The notes under the pieces are model-generated. The model was given only the letters and a program-made list of their open reading frames with translations. It was not told the DNA's origin and did no database searches. A program made the position numbers and the translations under genes. From NORP181 sp047623555 (lineage in GTDB: Bacteria; Pseudomonadota; Alphaproteobacteria; Rhodobacterales; Rhodobacteraceae), in the NCBI GenBank assembly GCA_047623555.1, contig JBLHMP010000068.1, forward strand, positions 1 to 22,260: 22,260 nucleotides of DNA, read 5' to 3'. Of this stretch, positions 1-8,807 are shown in pieces; the stretch's first letter is position 1; each line of letters starts with the position of its first letter.

Positions 1-57
1 GCGCTGGGGTGCCCACAACCCCCACGCCCCTTGCTGAAAAAAGCACGCTACAAACAA

Positions 58-1488
<1,431 letters not shown>

Positions 1489-1750
1489 AACAGGTATCCT
1501 TTGGCGCAGGTCAGCGCAGGCCGGGGTGTTCTGAATGGAATGACGAAAGAAACCGGCCCGCTGGAATGGATCAGCAGGGAATAATGCAGCAGATGATAAT
1601 GCAAATACGGTTCATGAGGCATTGGTTAGCACAGGGCTTGCCGCGCGCCAAGCCCGTTCTATTGGTGACATGTCTCGTCGCGTCTGGAATTGACATGGGC
1701 GATCAGCTCTGCGCCTCTGCGCGGGAAATACTAAGGCCAAGGATACCCCC
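1489..1750. other. Divergent intergenic region cysS / aminotransferase
   Basis: This 262-bp spacer must hold the promoters of both divergent genes. A 7-bp inverted repeat, GGGCTTG at 1634-1640 and CAAGCCC at 1649-1655, could form a hairpin, but no T-run follows it. A TTGACA hexamer lies at 1690-1695 on the plus strand, but nothing resembling a -10 box sits 16-18 bp downstream, so I do not call a promoter. Short open frames cross it without a ribosome site or recognisable product. Confidence 0.5.
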
Positions 1751-2926
1751 ATGCAGCTATCAAATCGCATCACTAACCTGACCGGAGGCGGATCAGATGG
1801 TTGGGACGTGTTCAACCGTGCCCGCAATATGATTGCGGCTGGCATTCCGGTGGTTGAACTGACCATTGGCGAGCATGATATCGGCACGCATCCGTCTATT
1901 TTGAAAGCGATGGATAAAGCGGCGATGGGCGGCCATACCGGTTATGCCACGGTGCCCGGCACTTCGAGCTTGCGCGATACCGTAGCCAAGCGGATCACCG
2001 AGCAGAGCGGCGTTGCGACCACACGCGACAATGTGCTGATCACCCCCGGTGGTCAGGCTGCGTTGTTTGCGGCGCATATGGCAGTCTGCAACCCCGGCGA
2101 TACCGCGCTGTATATTGACCCGTATTATGCCACCTACCCCGGTACGATCCGTGGTGTGGGTGCGATTCCCAAAGCCATCCAGACCCACGCAGAGGACGCG
2201 TTTCAACCGCGCACCAAAGATATTGAGGACGCGACCAAAGGCGCCACATCGCTGCTAATCAATACGCCGAACAACCCCACTGGCGCAGTGTACGGGCGCG
2301 ACACGCTGCTTAGCATTGCCGATGTTTGCAAACGCCACGACCTTTGGCTGCTGTCAGACGAAGTGTATGACACCCAAGTCTGGGAGGGCGAACACCTGTC
2401 GCCCCGGGCGTTGCCTGGCATGGCCGAGCGCACGTTGGTCATTGGGTCAATGTCGAAATCCCACGCCATGACCGGATCGCGCTGTGGCTGGATCGTTGGG
2501 CCCACCTACACTATTGAACATCTGATCAATCTGGCCACCCACACCAATTATGGCGTTGCCGGGTTTGTTCAGGATGCGGCTGACTTTGCCTTGAATGCCG
2601 GTATCGAATTAGAAGAAGAAGTCGCCGCCCCGTTCCGCCGTCGTCGCGCGCTTGGCCAGAAAATCATCGCGGCCCAGAACACAGTCAAGTTGGTTCCGGC
2701 ACAGGGTGCGATGTATTTGATGTTGGACGTCCGGGCGACCGGTATGACTGGCGAAGAGTTCGCCTACGCGCTGCTGGATGCACATAATATTGCAGTCATG
2801 CCCGGCGAAAGCTTTGGTCAGGCCGCGACCGGCCACATTCGCGTTGCCATGACAATCGAGGACGCGGCGTTTGCCAAAGCCCTGGAAACGCTGTGTGACT
2901 TTGCAAAAGACCTCGCCAACGGCTGA
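1751..2926 (+). CDS. PLP-dependent class I/II aminotransferase
   Basis: This is a fold-type I, pyridoxal-phosphate-dependent aminotransferase of the aspartate/alanine aminotransferase-like group. It is 391 residues long, usual for the family. Visible landmarks are NNPTG at residues 174-178, DEVY at 203-206 (Asp and Tyr contacting PLP), the Schiff-base lysine K236 in a SMSKS context, R244 in TGSR (phosphate binding) and a C-terminal HIRVAM segment carrying the arginine that binds the substrate carboxylate. The ATG at 1751 is preceded by AAGGA at 1739-1743 with good spacing. The amino donor and keto acceptor cannot be read from sequence, so I give no gene symbol. It is followed by a 275-bp gap before the MttB-like gene and is probably transcribed alone. 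Confidence 0.93.
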   Translation: MQLSNRITNLTGGGSDGWDVFNRARNMIAAGIPVVELTIGEHDIGTHPSILKAMDKAAMGGHTGYATVPGTSSLRDTVAKRITEQSGVATTRDNVLITPGGQAALFAAHMAVCNPGDTALYIDPYYATYPGTIRGVGAIPKAIQTHAEDAFQPRTKDIEDATKGATSLLINTPNNPTGAVYGRDTLLSIADVCKRHDLWLLSDEVYDTQVWEGEHLSPRALPGMAERTLVIGSMSKSHAMTGSRCGWIVGPTYTIEHLINLATHTNYGVAGFVQDAADFALNAGIELEEEVAAPFRRRRALGQKIIAAQNTVKLVPAQGAMYLMLDVRATGMTGEEFAYALLDAHNIAVMPGESFGQAATGHIRVAMTIEDAAFAKALETLCDFAKDLANG

Positions 2927-2952
2927 TCTTTATATTGGCATGAGCTGCGCCT

Positions 2953-2967
2953 GTTCTGCGCCCGTTC
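2953..2967 (+). promoter_or_regulatory. Possible LexA box, GTTC-N7-GTTC
   Basis: A perfect match to the alphaproteobacterial LexA operator pattern, two GTTC direct repeats 7 bases apart, lies in the gap after the aminotransferase and about 235 bp before the MttB-like start. It forms part of about 2.6 copies of an 11-bp tandem repeat (2945-2975). One or fewer matches is expected by chance in a window of this size, and no known SOS gene follows, so confidence is low. Confidence 0.25.
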
Positions 2968-2999
2968 TACGCCGGAGGCATTAAAACACTTCCGGCGTA
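2968..2999. repeat. 9-bp perfect inverted repeat
   Basis: TACGCCGGA at 2968-2976 is exactly complementary to TCCGGCGTA at 2991-2999, with a 14-base AT-rich loop. It lies 42 bp after the aminotransferase stop. There is no T-run on either side, so it could be a Rho-aided or weak terminator of the aminotransferase, or an operator. The sequence does not decide. Confidence 0.5.
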
Positions 3000-3068
3000 A
3001 CAATGACGCAAACAGAACAGACCCTGACGCATTTCGTTACATACTGAACCAAGTATTATGGAGATGAA

Positions 3069-3161
3069 ATGCAGGGCGAAGAACCAAAAATAAGGCTGGT
3101 TGTCACAACCATCGGAGCCGCCCGTGGCCGTGCCGCACGGGGGCGCCCCGCAGTGATTTGA
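3069..3161 (+). CDS. Possible 30-residue leader ORF upstream of mttB-like gene
   Basis: A small frame of 30 codons starts at an ATG preceded by GGAG at 3060-3063 and ends 40 bp before the MttB-like start. The product is basic and Ala/Arg/Gly-rich towards its end, with ARGRAARGRPA. This resembles the GGRAARRAARAAP stretch near the N-terminus of the MttB-like protein, and the two DNA stretches share the 11-mer GGCCGTGCCGC. It could be a leader peptide, a decayed duplicate of the gene start, or chance. I have no family match. Confidence 0.25.
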   Translation: MQGEEPKIRLVVTTIGAARGRAARGRPAVI

Positions 3162-3201
3162 ATTCACCTTTAAGATTAACCTGCACAAAGTGATTTATAT
3201 C

Positions 3202-4752
3202 ATGACCGAAGTTTCTACAGCCTCTGGCCCCGTTCGCAGCGGTGGCCGTGCCGCCAGACGTGCGGCCCGCGCCGCCCCACTTGCCGATAATCTGCGCCCC
3301 ATCCGACCGGGCATGACCGGCGGCACATTCCGCCCGCTGACCGATGCCGGAATCGAGCGCATTCATCAGGCCGCATTGGACGCACTTGAACAGATCGGGC
3401 TGGCCGATGCCCCCGAAAGCGGTGTGCGGTATCTGACCGGCGCCGGAGCCATACTGGGCGATGACGGCCGCATCCGGTTCCCGCGCGCGTTGATTGAGGA
3501 TATGCTGGCACGGGCCAACCGCTCGATCACGTTGATGGGCCGCGACCCGGCGCATGATCTTAATCTTGGTGGCAGCAGAGTGCATTACGGCACCGCCGGG
3601 GCTGCGGTGCATATCGTTGATGTTGAGACCCGCAATTACCGCGAAAGCACGGTGCAGGATTTGCACGATGCGGCGCGCATCGCCAACCAGTTGGACAACA
3701 TTCATTTCCTGCAGCGCCCGATGGTGGCGCGCGACATCCCTGACAATCTGGAAATGGATCTGAACACGATCTATGCCTGTGCTGCGGGCACCACCAAACA
3801 CATTGGCACCTCGTTTACCGAGCAATCATTTGTACCGCATGCCTTTGAATTACTGCACCTTATTGCCGGAGGCGAGGACAAATGGCGCGAGCGGCCTTTT
3901 GTGTCCAATTCGAACTGCTTTGTGGTGCCGCCGATGAAGTTCGCCACCGAAAGCTGCGAAGTGATGGAGGCCTGCATTGCCGGTGGCATGCCGATTCTGT
4001 TGCTGTCTGCGGGCCAGGCCGGAGCCACGGCGCCTGCCCCGATTGCCGGCGCCATCGTACAGGCGGTTGCGGAATGTCTGGCCGGGTTGGTTTATGTGAA
4101 CGCGGTAAAACCGGGCCATCCGGCGATCTTTGGCACTTGGCCGTTTGTGTCTGACCTACGCACCGGCGCCATGTCTGGTGGCAGTGGCGAGCAGGCCTTG
4201 CTGACCGCGGGTTGCGCGCAGATGCACCAGTTTTACGGGCTGCCGGGCGGCGCTGCGGCGGGCATTGCCGACGCAAAGCTGCCCGATATGCAGGCCGGAT
4301 GGGAACAGGCGATGTCCAATGTTATGGCCGGAATGTCAGGGTTGAACATGGTTTATGAGGCCGCCGGGATGCACGCGTCGTTGCTTGGATTCTGTTTTGA
4401 ATCGCTGATTTTGGGCGATGATCTGATTGGGCAGGCGATGCGCTGTGTGCGCGGCATTGAAGTGGACGAGGATTCGGTGTCGCTTGAGACCATTCGCGCC
4501 ACCTGTATTGGCGGTCCGGGGCATTATCTGGGCACCGATCAGACCCTGAACCGGATGCAGACAGATTATGTTTATCCGGCCCTTGCGGATCGCCTTTCGC
4601 CGAAAGCATGGGAAGAGGTTGGCAAGCCCGACCTGATTGCCCGCGCGATTGCCCGCAAGGACGAAATTTTGGCCACAAGGTCGTCAGCCCGGTTTGATTC
4701 GGCAACGGATGCTGCGATTCGGGCGCGGTTTAATATTCACTTGCCTGCGTAG
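3202..4752 (+). CDS. MttB-like methyltransferase family protein (COG5598, non-pyrrolysine)
   Basis: A 516-residue protein of the trimethylamine:corrinoid methyltransferase superfamily (MttB, TIM-barrel). Members transfer a methyl group from a quaternary or tertiary amine to a corrinoid protein. The start at 3202 gives the MTE... N-terminus that I recall in Rhodobacterales homologues; a GTG at 3190 is an in-frame alternative, and neither has a clear ribosome site. The N-terminal tail (about 1-35) is Ala/Arg-rich and probably disordered, followed by the barrel. The frame has no internal TAG, so this is the pyrrolysine-free branch, of which glycine-betaine methyltransferase MtgB is a characterised member. 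The substrate here is unknown. No corrinoid-protein gene or reductive activator gene is adjacent, which is unusual for a working methyltransferase system. Family assignment is firm, function is not. Confidence 0.88.
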   Translation: MTEVSTASGPVRSGGRAARRAARAAPLADNLRPIRPGMTGGTFRPLTDAGIERIHQAALDALEQIGLADAPESGVRYLTGAGAILGDDGRIRFPRALIEDMLARANRSITLMGRDPAHDLNLGGSRVHYGTAGAAVHIVDVETRNYRESTVQDLHDAARIANQLDNIHFLQRPMVARDIPDNLEMDLNTIYACAAGTTKHIGTSFTEQSFVPHAFELLHLIAGGEDKWRERPFVSNSNCFVVPPMKFATESCEVMEACIAGGMPILLLSAGQAGATAPAPIAGAIVQAVAECLAGLVYVNAVKPGHPAIFGTWPFVSDLRTGAMSGGSGEQALLTAGCAQMHQFYGLPGGAAAGIADAKLPDMQAGWEQAMSNVMAGMSGLNMVYEAAGMHASLLGFCFESLILGDDLIGQAMRCVRGIEVDEDSVSLETIRATCIGGPGHYLGTDQTLNRMQTDYVYPALADRLSPKAWEEVGKPDLIARAIARKDEILATRSSARFDSATDAAIRARFNIHLPA

Positions 4753-4776
4753 TGGATGCCGTCGGGGTGGGACCTT

Positions 4777-4823
4777 GGGGGCGCTGCCCCCTTACCCCCC
4801 GAGATATTTTTGACGAGAAGAAA
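4777..4823 (+). terminator. Terminator-like GC hairpin with downstream TATTTTT, Rhodobacterales-type repeat
   Basis: GGGGGC at 4777-4782 pairs with GCCCCC at 4786-4791 and is followed by a C-run and GAGATATTTTTGACGAGAAG. From memory, very similar hairpin plus C-run plus TATTTTT plus AAGAAG strings recur in intergenic regions of Rhodobacteraceae genomes. It lies 24 bp past the MttB-like stop and probably ends that transcript, although the T-run sits about 14 bases after the stem rather than directly at its foot. Confidence 0.6.
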
Positions 4824-4849
4824 TTGGGCGCCGGCCAATAAGTCGACCA

Positions 4850-4880
4850 TAAAAAGAGCGGGGAGCGTTAGCCCCCCGCT
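4850..4880 (-). terminator. Intrinsic terminator on the minus strand (nrdJ transcript)
   Basis: AGCGGGGAGC at 4857-4866 pairs with GCCCCCCGCT at 4871-4880 through a 10-bp stem with one mismatch and a GTTA loop. Read on the minus strand the stem is followed by C and five Ts (A-run at 4851-4855 on the plus strand). This is a strong Rho-independent terminator facing nrdJ, but it sits about 270 bp beyond the nrdJ stop. Confidence 0.75.
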
Positions 4881-5153
4881 TGAGTTTCGCCATCCAGGCT
4901 CATTTTGTTTATACCGCTCGGTGTTTTTTGCCTGCGGCCTGAACGTCGTTAGGGGCGAGCGCACCCGCCCCGTGTCCATGAGATTTCTAAGAAACCTCGT
5001 GGAGCAGGACAGAGCGAAAAACAGTGTTTTCTGCAGAGCCCTACCCCGTGGATATTTGGATAGTCAAAGAAATCTTTGCCCACCCGTTGTTTCGTCGGGG
5101 CTGGATAAACCGAGGGAATCCAAACCCCTACACGTCATTGCTGACATGGTCTC
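4881..5153 (-). other. Structured non-coding stretch between nrdJ stop and its terminator
   Basis: No convincing gene lies here on either strand. Read as a minus-strand transcript it holds several self-complementary segments: TTTGGAT (5055-5061 on the plus strand) against ATCCAAA (5119-5125), GGGGCG (about 4952-4957) against CGCCCC (about 4966-4971), and an A/T stem around 5016-5031. With the terminator at 4850-4880 this could be a long nrdJ 3' UTR or a separate small RNA of up to about 270 nt. It does not match what I remember of tmRNA, RNase P RNA, 4.5S RNA or 6S RNA. Confidence 0.35.
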
Positions 5154-8100
5154 TTAGCTACAGCCGCTTGTCCCACCGCAGGTGTTGCATTTCATGCAGG
5201 TGCCATTGCGCACCAATGTATAGTTGCCACATTCGTTGCAGGCCTCGCCCTCATAGCCCTGCATTTTGGCTTTGACGCGGACGTCGATCTGCATGGCGCC
5301 AACTGTGGCCGTGGCAGATGTTTCCGGCACCAAGGTTTGTAATGTCGTCACCGGATCAACCGCGCTGCTCGGCGCTGCGTCCGCCATTTTTGCCTGTCCG
5401 CCCTGCAACACGATCAGTTCTTGCGGCATGCGTTTGCGCAGATACCCGGTTGAGCTGATCTGTTTGAGCACCTCAAGCGACCGGCTGGCGGCACTATCGG
5501 ACATTTCCGAGATGTTGCGCACGCCTTCATCAATACCTTTTCCGATGTCATCAAAGGACGCGCCCTGTGGTTTTACATGGGCCAAATCGCTACGATCCAG
5601 ATACGACACCGCCAGTTCTCGGAAGATATAATCAAGGATCGAGGTGGCATTTTTGATGCTGTCATTGCCCTGCACCATGCCTGCGGGTTCGAATTTGGTG
5701 AAGGTGAAGGCATCAACAAACTCTTCCAGCGGCACGCCGTATTGCAGACCAACCGAGATGGCGATGGCAAAATTATTCATCATCGCGCGGAACCCGGCGC
5801 CCTCTTTGTGCATATCAATAAAGATTTCACCAAGATTGCCGTCTTCATATTCACCAGTGCGCAAATAGACCTTGTGACCACCAACAACCGCCTTTTGGGT
5901 ATAACCCTTGCGCCGTTGTGGCATCTTTTCACGATGTGATTTGATGATTTCCTTGACGATGATCTTTTCAACGATCTTTTCGGCCAAAACCGTGGCTTTG
6001 GCGACCGGTGTGCCGCTTTCAAGAGTTTCTAGCGCCTCGTCGTCATCCTCAACCAAGGCCGAGGCCAGAGGTTGCGACAGTTTTGAGCCATCACGATACA
6101 GCGCGTTGGCCTTAACCCCCAGCGACCAGCTAAATTCATAGGCCTTTTGGCAATCTTCGATCGTTGCATCGTTGGGCATGTTGATCGTTTTGCTGATCGC
6201 ACCCGAGATGAACGATTGCGCCGAGGCCATCATGGTGATGTGGCTGTTGACCGACAGGAACCGTTTGCCGGTTTTGCCGCACGGGTTGGCGCAGTCAAAG
6301 ATGGCGTAATGCTCTTCTTTCAGGAACGGCGCACCTTCGACCGTCATGGTGCCACAGACGTGGTTATTTGCGGCGTCGATGTCAGCCTTGGAAAAGCCCA
6401 GCGATTTCAACAAATCAAACGTGGGATCGTTCAATTTGTCCGCCGGTATTTTCAACACGCTGGTGCAGAATTCAACGCCCAAAGTCCATTGGTTGAACAC
6501 GAACCGAATGTCAAAAGCCGACTCAACAGCGGCGTCGATCTTGGCCAGTTCATTGGCACCAAAGCCACGCCCGGTTAACGTTGTATGGTTGATCGCGGGT
6601 GCGTTGCCGATGCTGGCGTGACCAACAGCGTAGGACACGATTTCCTCGATCTGGGCACTGCCGTACCCAAGACGCTCAAGAGCGGCGGGAACCGACTGGT
6701 TGATGATCTTAAAATAGCCGCCACCTGCAAGTTTCTTGAACTTGACCAAGGCGAAATCAGGTTCGATCCCAGTGGTGTCACAATCCATCACCAGACCGAT
6801 GGTGCCGGTTGGCGCGATCACGGTGGCCTGTGCGTTGCGATAGCCATGCTTTTCACCAAGACGCAGGGCCTCATCCCAGGCTGATTTGGCCAGTTCAACC
6901 AAACGTGTGTCCGGGCAGTTAAAATGGTCCAGAGGCACCGGTTTGACGGCCAGCGCCTCATAGCCTTCGGTCTTGCCATAAGCGGCTTTGCGGTGGTTGC
7001 GGATGACTCGCAGCATGCTGTCTGCGTTGCGTGCGTAGCCTTCAAAGGCGCCCAATTCGGCAGCGATTTCGGCGCTGGTGGCATAGGCAACGCCGGTCAT
7101 GATCGCGGTCAGGGCACCACAAAGGGCGCGGCCTTCGTCGCTGTCATAGCTATAGCCCATGTTCATCAGCAAGCCGCCGATATTGGCAAATCCAAGACCC
7201 AATGTGCGGAAATCATAGGACAACTGCGCGATTTCCCTGGACGGGAATTGCGCCATCATCACCGAGATTTCAAGGGTCAGCGTCCACAGACGCGCCGCAT
7301 GCATATAGTCTTCGGCCTGAAACGTATCGTCCTTATAAAAGGTCAACAGGTTCATAGACGCCAGATTACAAGCGGTGTCATCCAGGAACATATATTCCGA
7401 ACACGGGTTAGAGCCGCGAATTTCGCCGTCCGCCGGGCAAGTGTGCCAATCGTTAACCGTATCATGGTACTGAATGCCCGGATCGGCACAGGCCCAGGCC
7501 GCATGGCCAACCTGTTCCCACAGATCGCGCGCCTTGATGGTTTTTGCAACTTTGCCATCGGTGCGGTTGATCAACTGCCAGTCGGCGTCTTTTTCAACGG
7601 CGGTCAGGAACGCGTTTGTCACCCGGATTGAATTGTTCGAATTTTGGCCAGAGACCGAATTATAGGCCTCGGAATCCCAATCGGTGTCGTAAACCGGGAA
7701 TTCGATACTGGTATGACCCTGACGCGCGTAATCCAGCACGCGTTTGATATAGGTCTCGGGGATCGCCACCCGCTTGGCGGCGCGTACCGCGTCTTTTAGG
7801 GCCGCGTTAACCTTGGGGTCATAGGCATCCGCCTCGGCGCCGTCCCAGGCTTTGATCGCGGCGAACAAGCCGTTGAGCATCTGTTCGTGCATCTTGGAGC
7901 CGGCAACGATGCTGGCAACCTTTTGCTCTTCCAGAACCTTCCAGTTGATAAACTCCTGAATATCCGGGTGGTCGGCGTCAACAATGACCATCTTGGCCGC
8001 ACGACGGGTGGTACCGCCGGATTTGATCGCGCCAGCGGCCCGGTCGCCGATTTTGAGGAAGCCCATCAGGCCGGATGACTTACCACCCCCTGACAATGCT

Positions 8101-8807
8101 TCGCCTGACCCGCGCAGATGGCTGAAATTGGTGCCGGTGCCCGAGCCGTATTTGAACAGCCGTGCCTCGCGGACCCATAGGTCCATAATACCGCCTTCGT
8201 TAACCAGATCATCATTTACACCCTGAATGAAACAGGCGTGGGGCTGGGGACGCTCATAAGACGAGGTGGATTTTTTCAGCTCGCCGGTTTTGTCGTCGAC
8301 ATAATGGTGCCCCTGCGCTGGGCCATCAATGCCGTACGCCCAATGCAGGCCGGTGTTGAACCACTGTGGGCTGTTGGGCGCGGCGCGTTGCGTCGCCAGC
8401 ATGTAGCGCATTTCGTCAAAGTAGGCGCGGGCGTCGGATTTGTCGGTGAAATAGCCACCCTTCCAACCCCAATAGGTCCAGGCCCCAGCCAGCCGGTCAA
8501 ACACTTGCTTGGTCGAGGTCTCGCCGCCGGTTTCAACATCATCACCATCCGGAACCGAGCGCCATAGGAATTCGGGAACACCCTTTTCCTTAACTTTCTT
8601 TAGGCGTGCGGGAACACCAGCTTTGCGAAAATACTTTTGTGCAATTACGTCGCTAGCGACTTGGCTCCAGCTTGTCGGAACTTCGATACCAGCCTGATGA
8701 AACACAATTGTGCCATCGGGATTGCGAATCTCGGACCTCGCCGAGATAAAATCCAGCTCAGAGTACGCGTCTTGCCCTGCTTTGGTGAATTTTCTGTCAA
8801 TTTTCAT
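5154..8807 (-). CDS. nrdJ: Adenosylcobalamin-dependent (class II) ribonucleoside-diphosphate reductase
   Basis: This enzyme reduces ribonucleotides to deoxyribonucleotides using a thiyl radical made from coenzyme B12, independent of oxygen. The 1217-residue chain is intact and of the long alphaproteobacterial type. The active site is visible: N467-x-C469-x-E471 supplies the thiyl-radical cysteine and the Asn/Glu pair, and C192 and C480 fit the reducing disulfide pair (the 11-residue gap C469 to C480 is the same as in the Thermotoga maritima enzyme). The C-terminus ends in a CxxC...CxxCxxC zinc-ribbon-like cluster, expected to help shuttle reducing equivalents. The ATG has GAGG 8 bases upstream. 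It stands alone as a minus-strand unit between two long non-coding regions. It implies a supply of B12. I found no class I nrdAB gene in the window. Confidence 0.96.
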   Translation of the reverse strand: MKIDRKFTKAGQDAYSELDFISARSEIRNPDGTIVFHQAGIEVPTSWSQVASDVIAQKYFRKAGVPARLKKVKEKGVPEFLWRSVPDGDDVETGGETSTKQVFDRLAGAWTYWGWKGGYFTDKSDARAYFDEMRYMLATQRAAPNSPQWFNTGLHWAYGIDGPAQGHHYVDDKTGELKKSTSSYERPQPHACFIQGVNDDLVNEGGIMDLWVREARLFKYGSGTGTNFSHLRGSGEALSGGGKSSGLMGFLKIGDRAAGAIKSGGTTRRAAKMVIVDADHPDIQEFINWKVLEEQKVASIVAGSKMHEQMLNGLFAAIKAWDGAEADAYDPKVNAALKDAVRAAKRVAIPETYIKRVLDYARQGHTSIEFPVYDTDWDSEAYNSVSGQNSNNSIRVTNAFLTAVEKDADWQLINRTDGKVAKTIKARDLWEQVGHAAWACADPGIQYHDTVNDWHTCPADGEIRGSNPCSEYMFLDDTACNLASMNLLTFYKDDTFQAEDYMHAARLWTLTLEISVMMAQFPSREIAQLSYDFRTLGLGFANIGGLLMNMGYSYDSDEGRALCGALTAIMTGVAYATSAEIAAELGAFEGYARNADSMLRVIRNHRKAAYGKTEGYEALAVKPVPLDHFNCPDTRLVELAKSAWDEALRLGEKHGYRNAQATVIAPTGTIGLVMDCDTTGIEPDFALVKFKKLAGGGYFKIINQSVPAALERLGYGSAQIEEIVSYAVGHASIGNAPAINHTTLTGRGFGANELAKIDAAVESAFDIRFVFNQWTLGVEFCTSVLKIPADKLNDPTFDLLKSLGFSKADIDAANNHVCGTMTVEGAPFLKEEHYAIFDCANPCGKTGKRFLSVNSHITMMASAQSFISGAISKTINMPNDATIEDCQKAYEFSWSLGVKANALYRDGSKLSQPLASALVEDDDEALETLESGTPVAKATVLAEKIVEKIIVKEIIKSHREKMPQRRKGYTQKAVVGGHKVYLRTGEYEDGNLGEIFIDMHKEGAGFRAMMNNFAIAISVGLQYGVPLEEFVDAFTFTKFEPAGMVQGNDSIKNATSILDYIFRELAVSYLDRSDLAHVKPQGASFDDIGKGIDEGVRNISEMSDSAASRSLEVLKQISSTGYLRKRMPQELIVLQGGQAKMADAAPSSAVDPVTTLQTLVPETSATATVGAMQIDVRVKAKMQGYEGEACNECGNYTLVRNGTCMKCNTCGGTSGCS

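Noticed and set aside
1690..1718. TTGACA at 1690-1695 as a promoter of the first aminotransferase
   Set aside because: No acceptable -10 hexamer lies 16-18 bp downstream.
3103..3825. 240-codon minus-strand frame opposite the MttB-like gene
   Set aside because: It is a shadow of the coding strand in GC-rich DNA, with no independent domain or ribosome site.
4737..4979. 80-codon minus-strand frame over the terminators after the MttB-like gene
   Set aside because: Its sequence comes from the GC hairpin repeat and the minus-strand terminator; such frames arise repeatedly from this repeat and it has no ribosome site or family.
4750..5157. Possible pyrrolysine-style read-through of the TAG that ends the MttB-like gene, since the same frame stays open for 133 codons
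   Set aside because: In true MttB the amber codon is internal, the protein is already of full length, and the extension runs through two terminators with no protein-like sequence. No pyl genes are seen.
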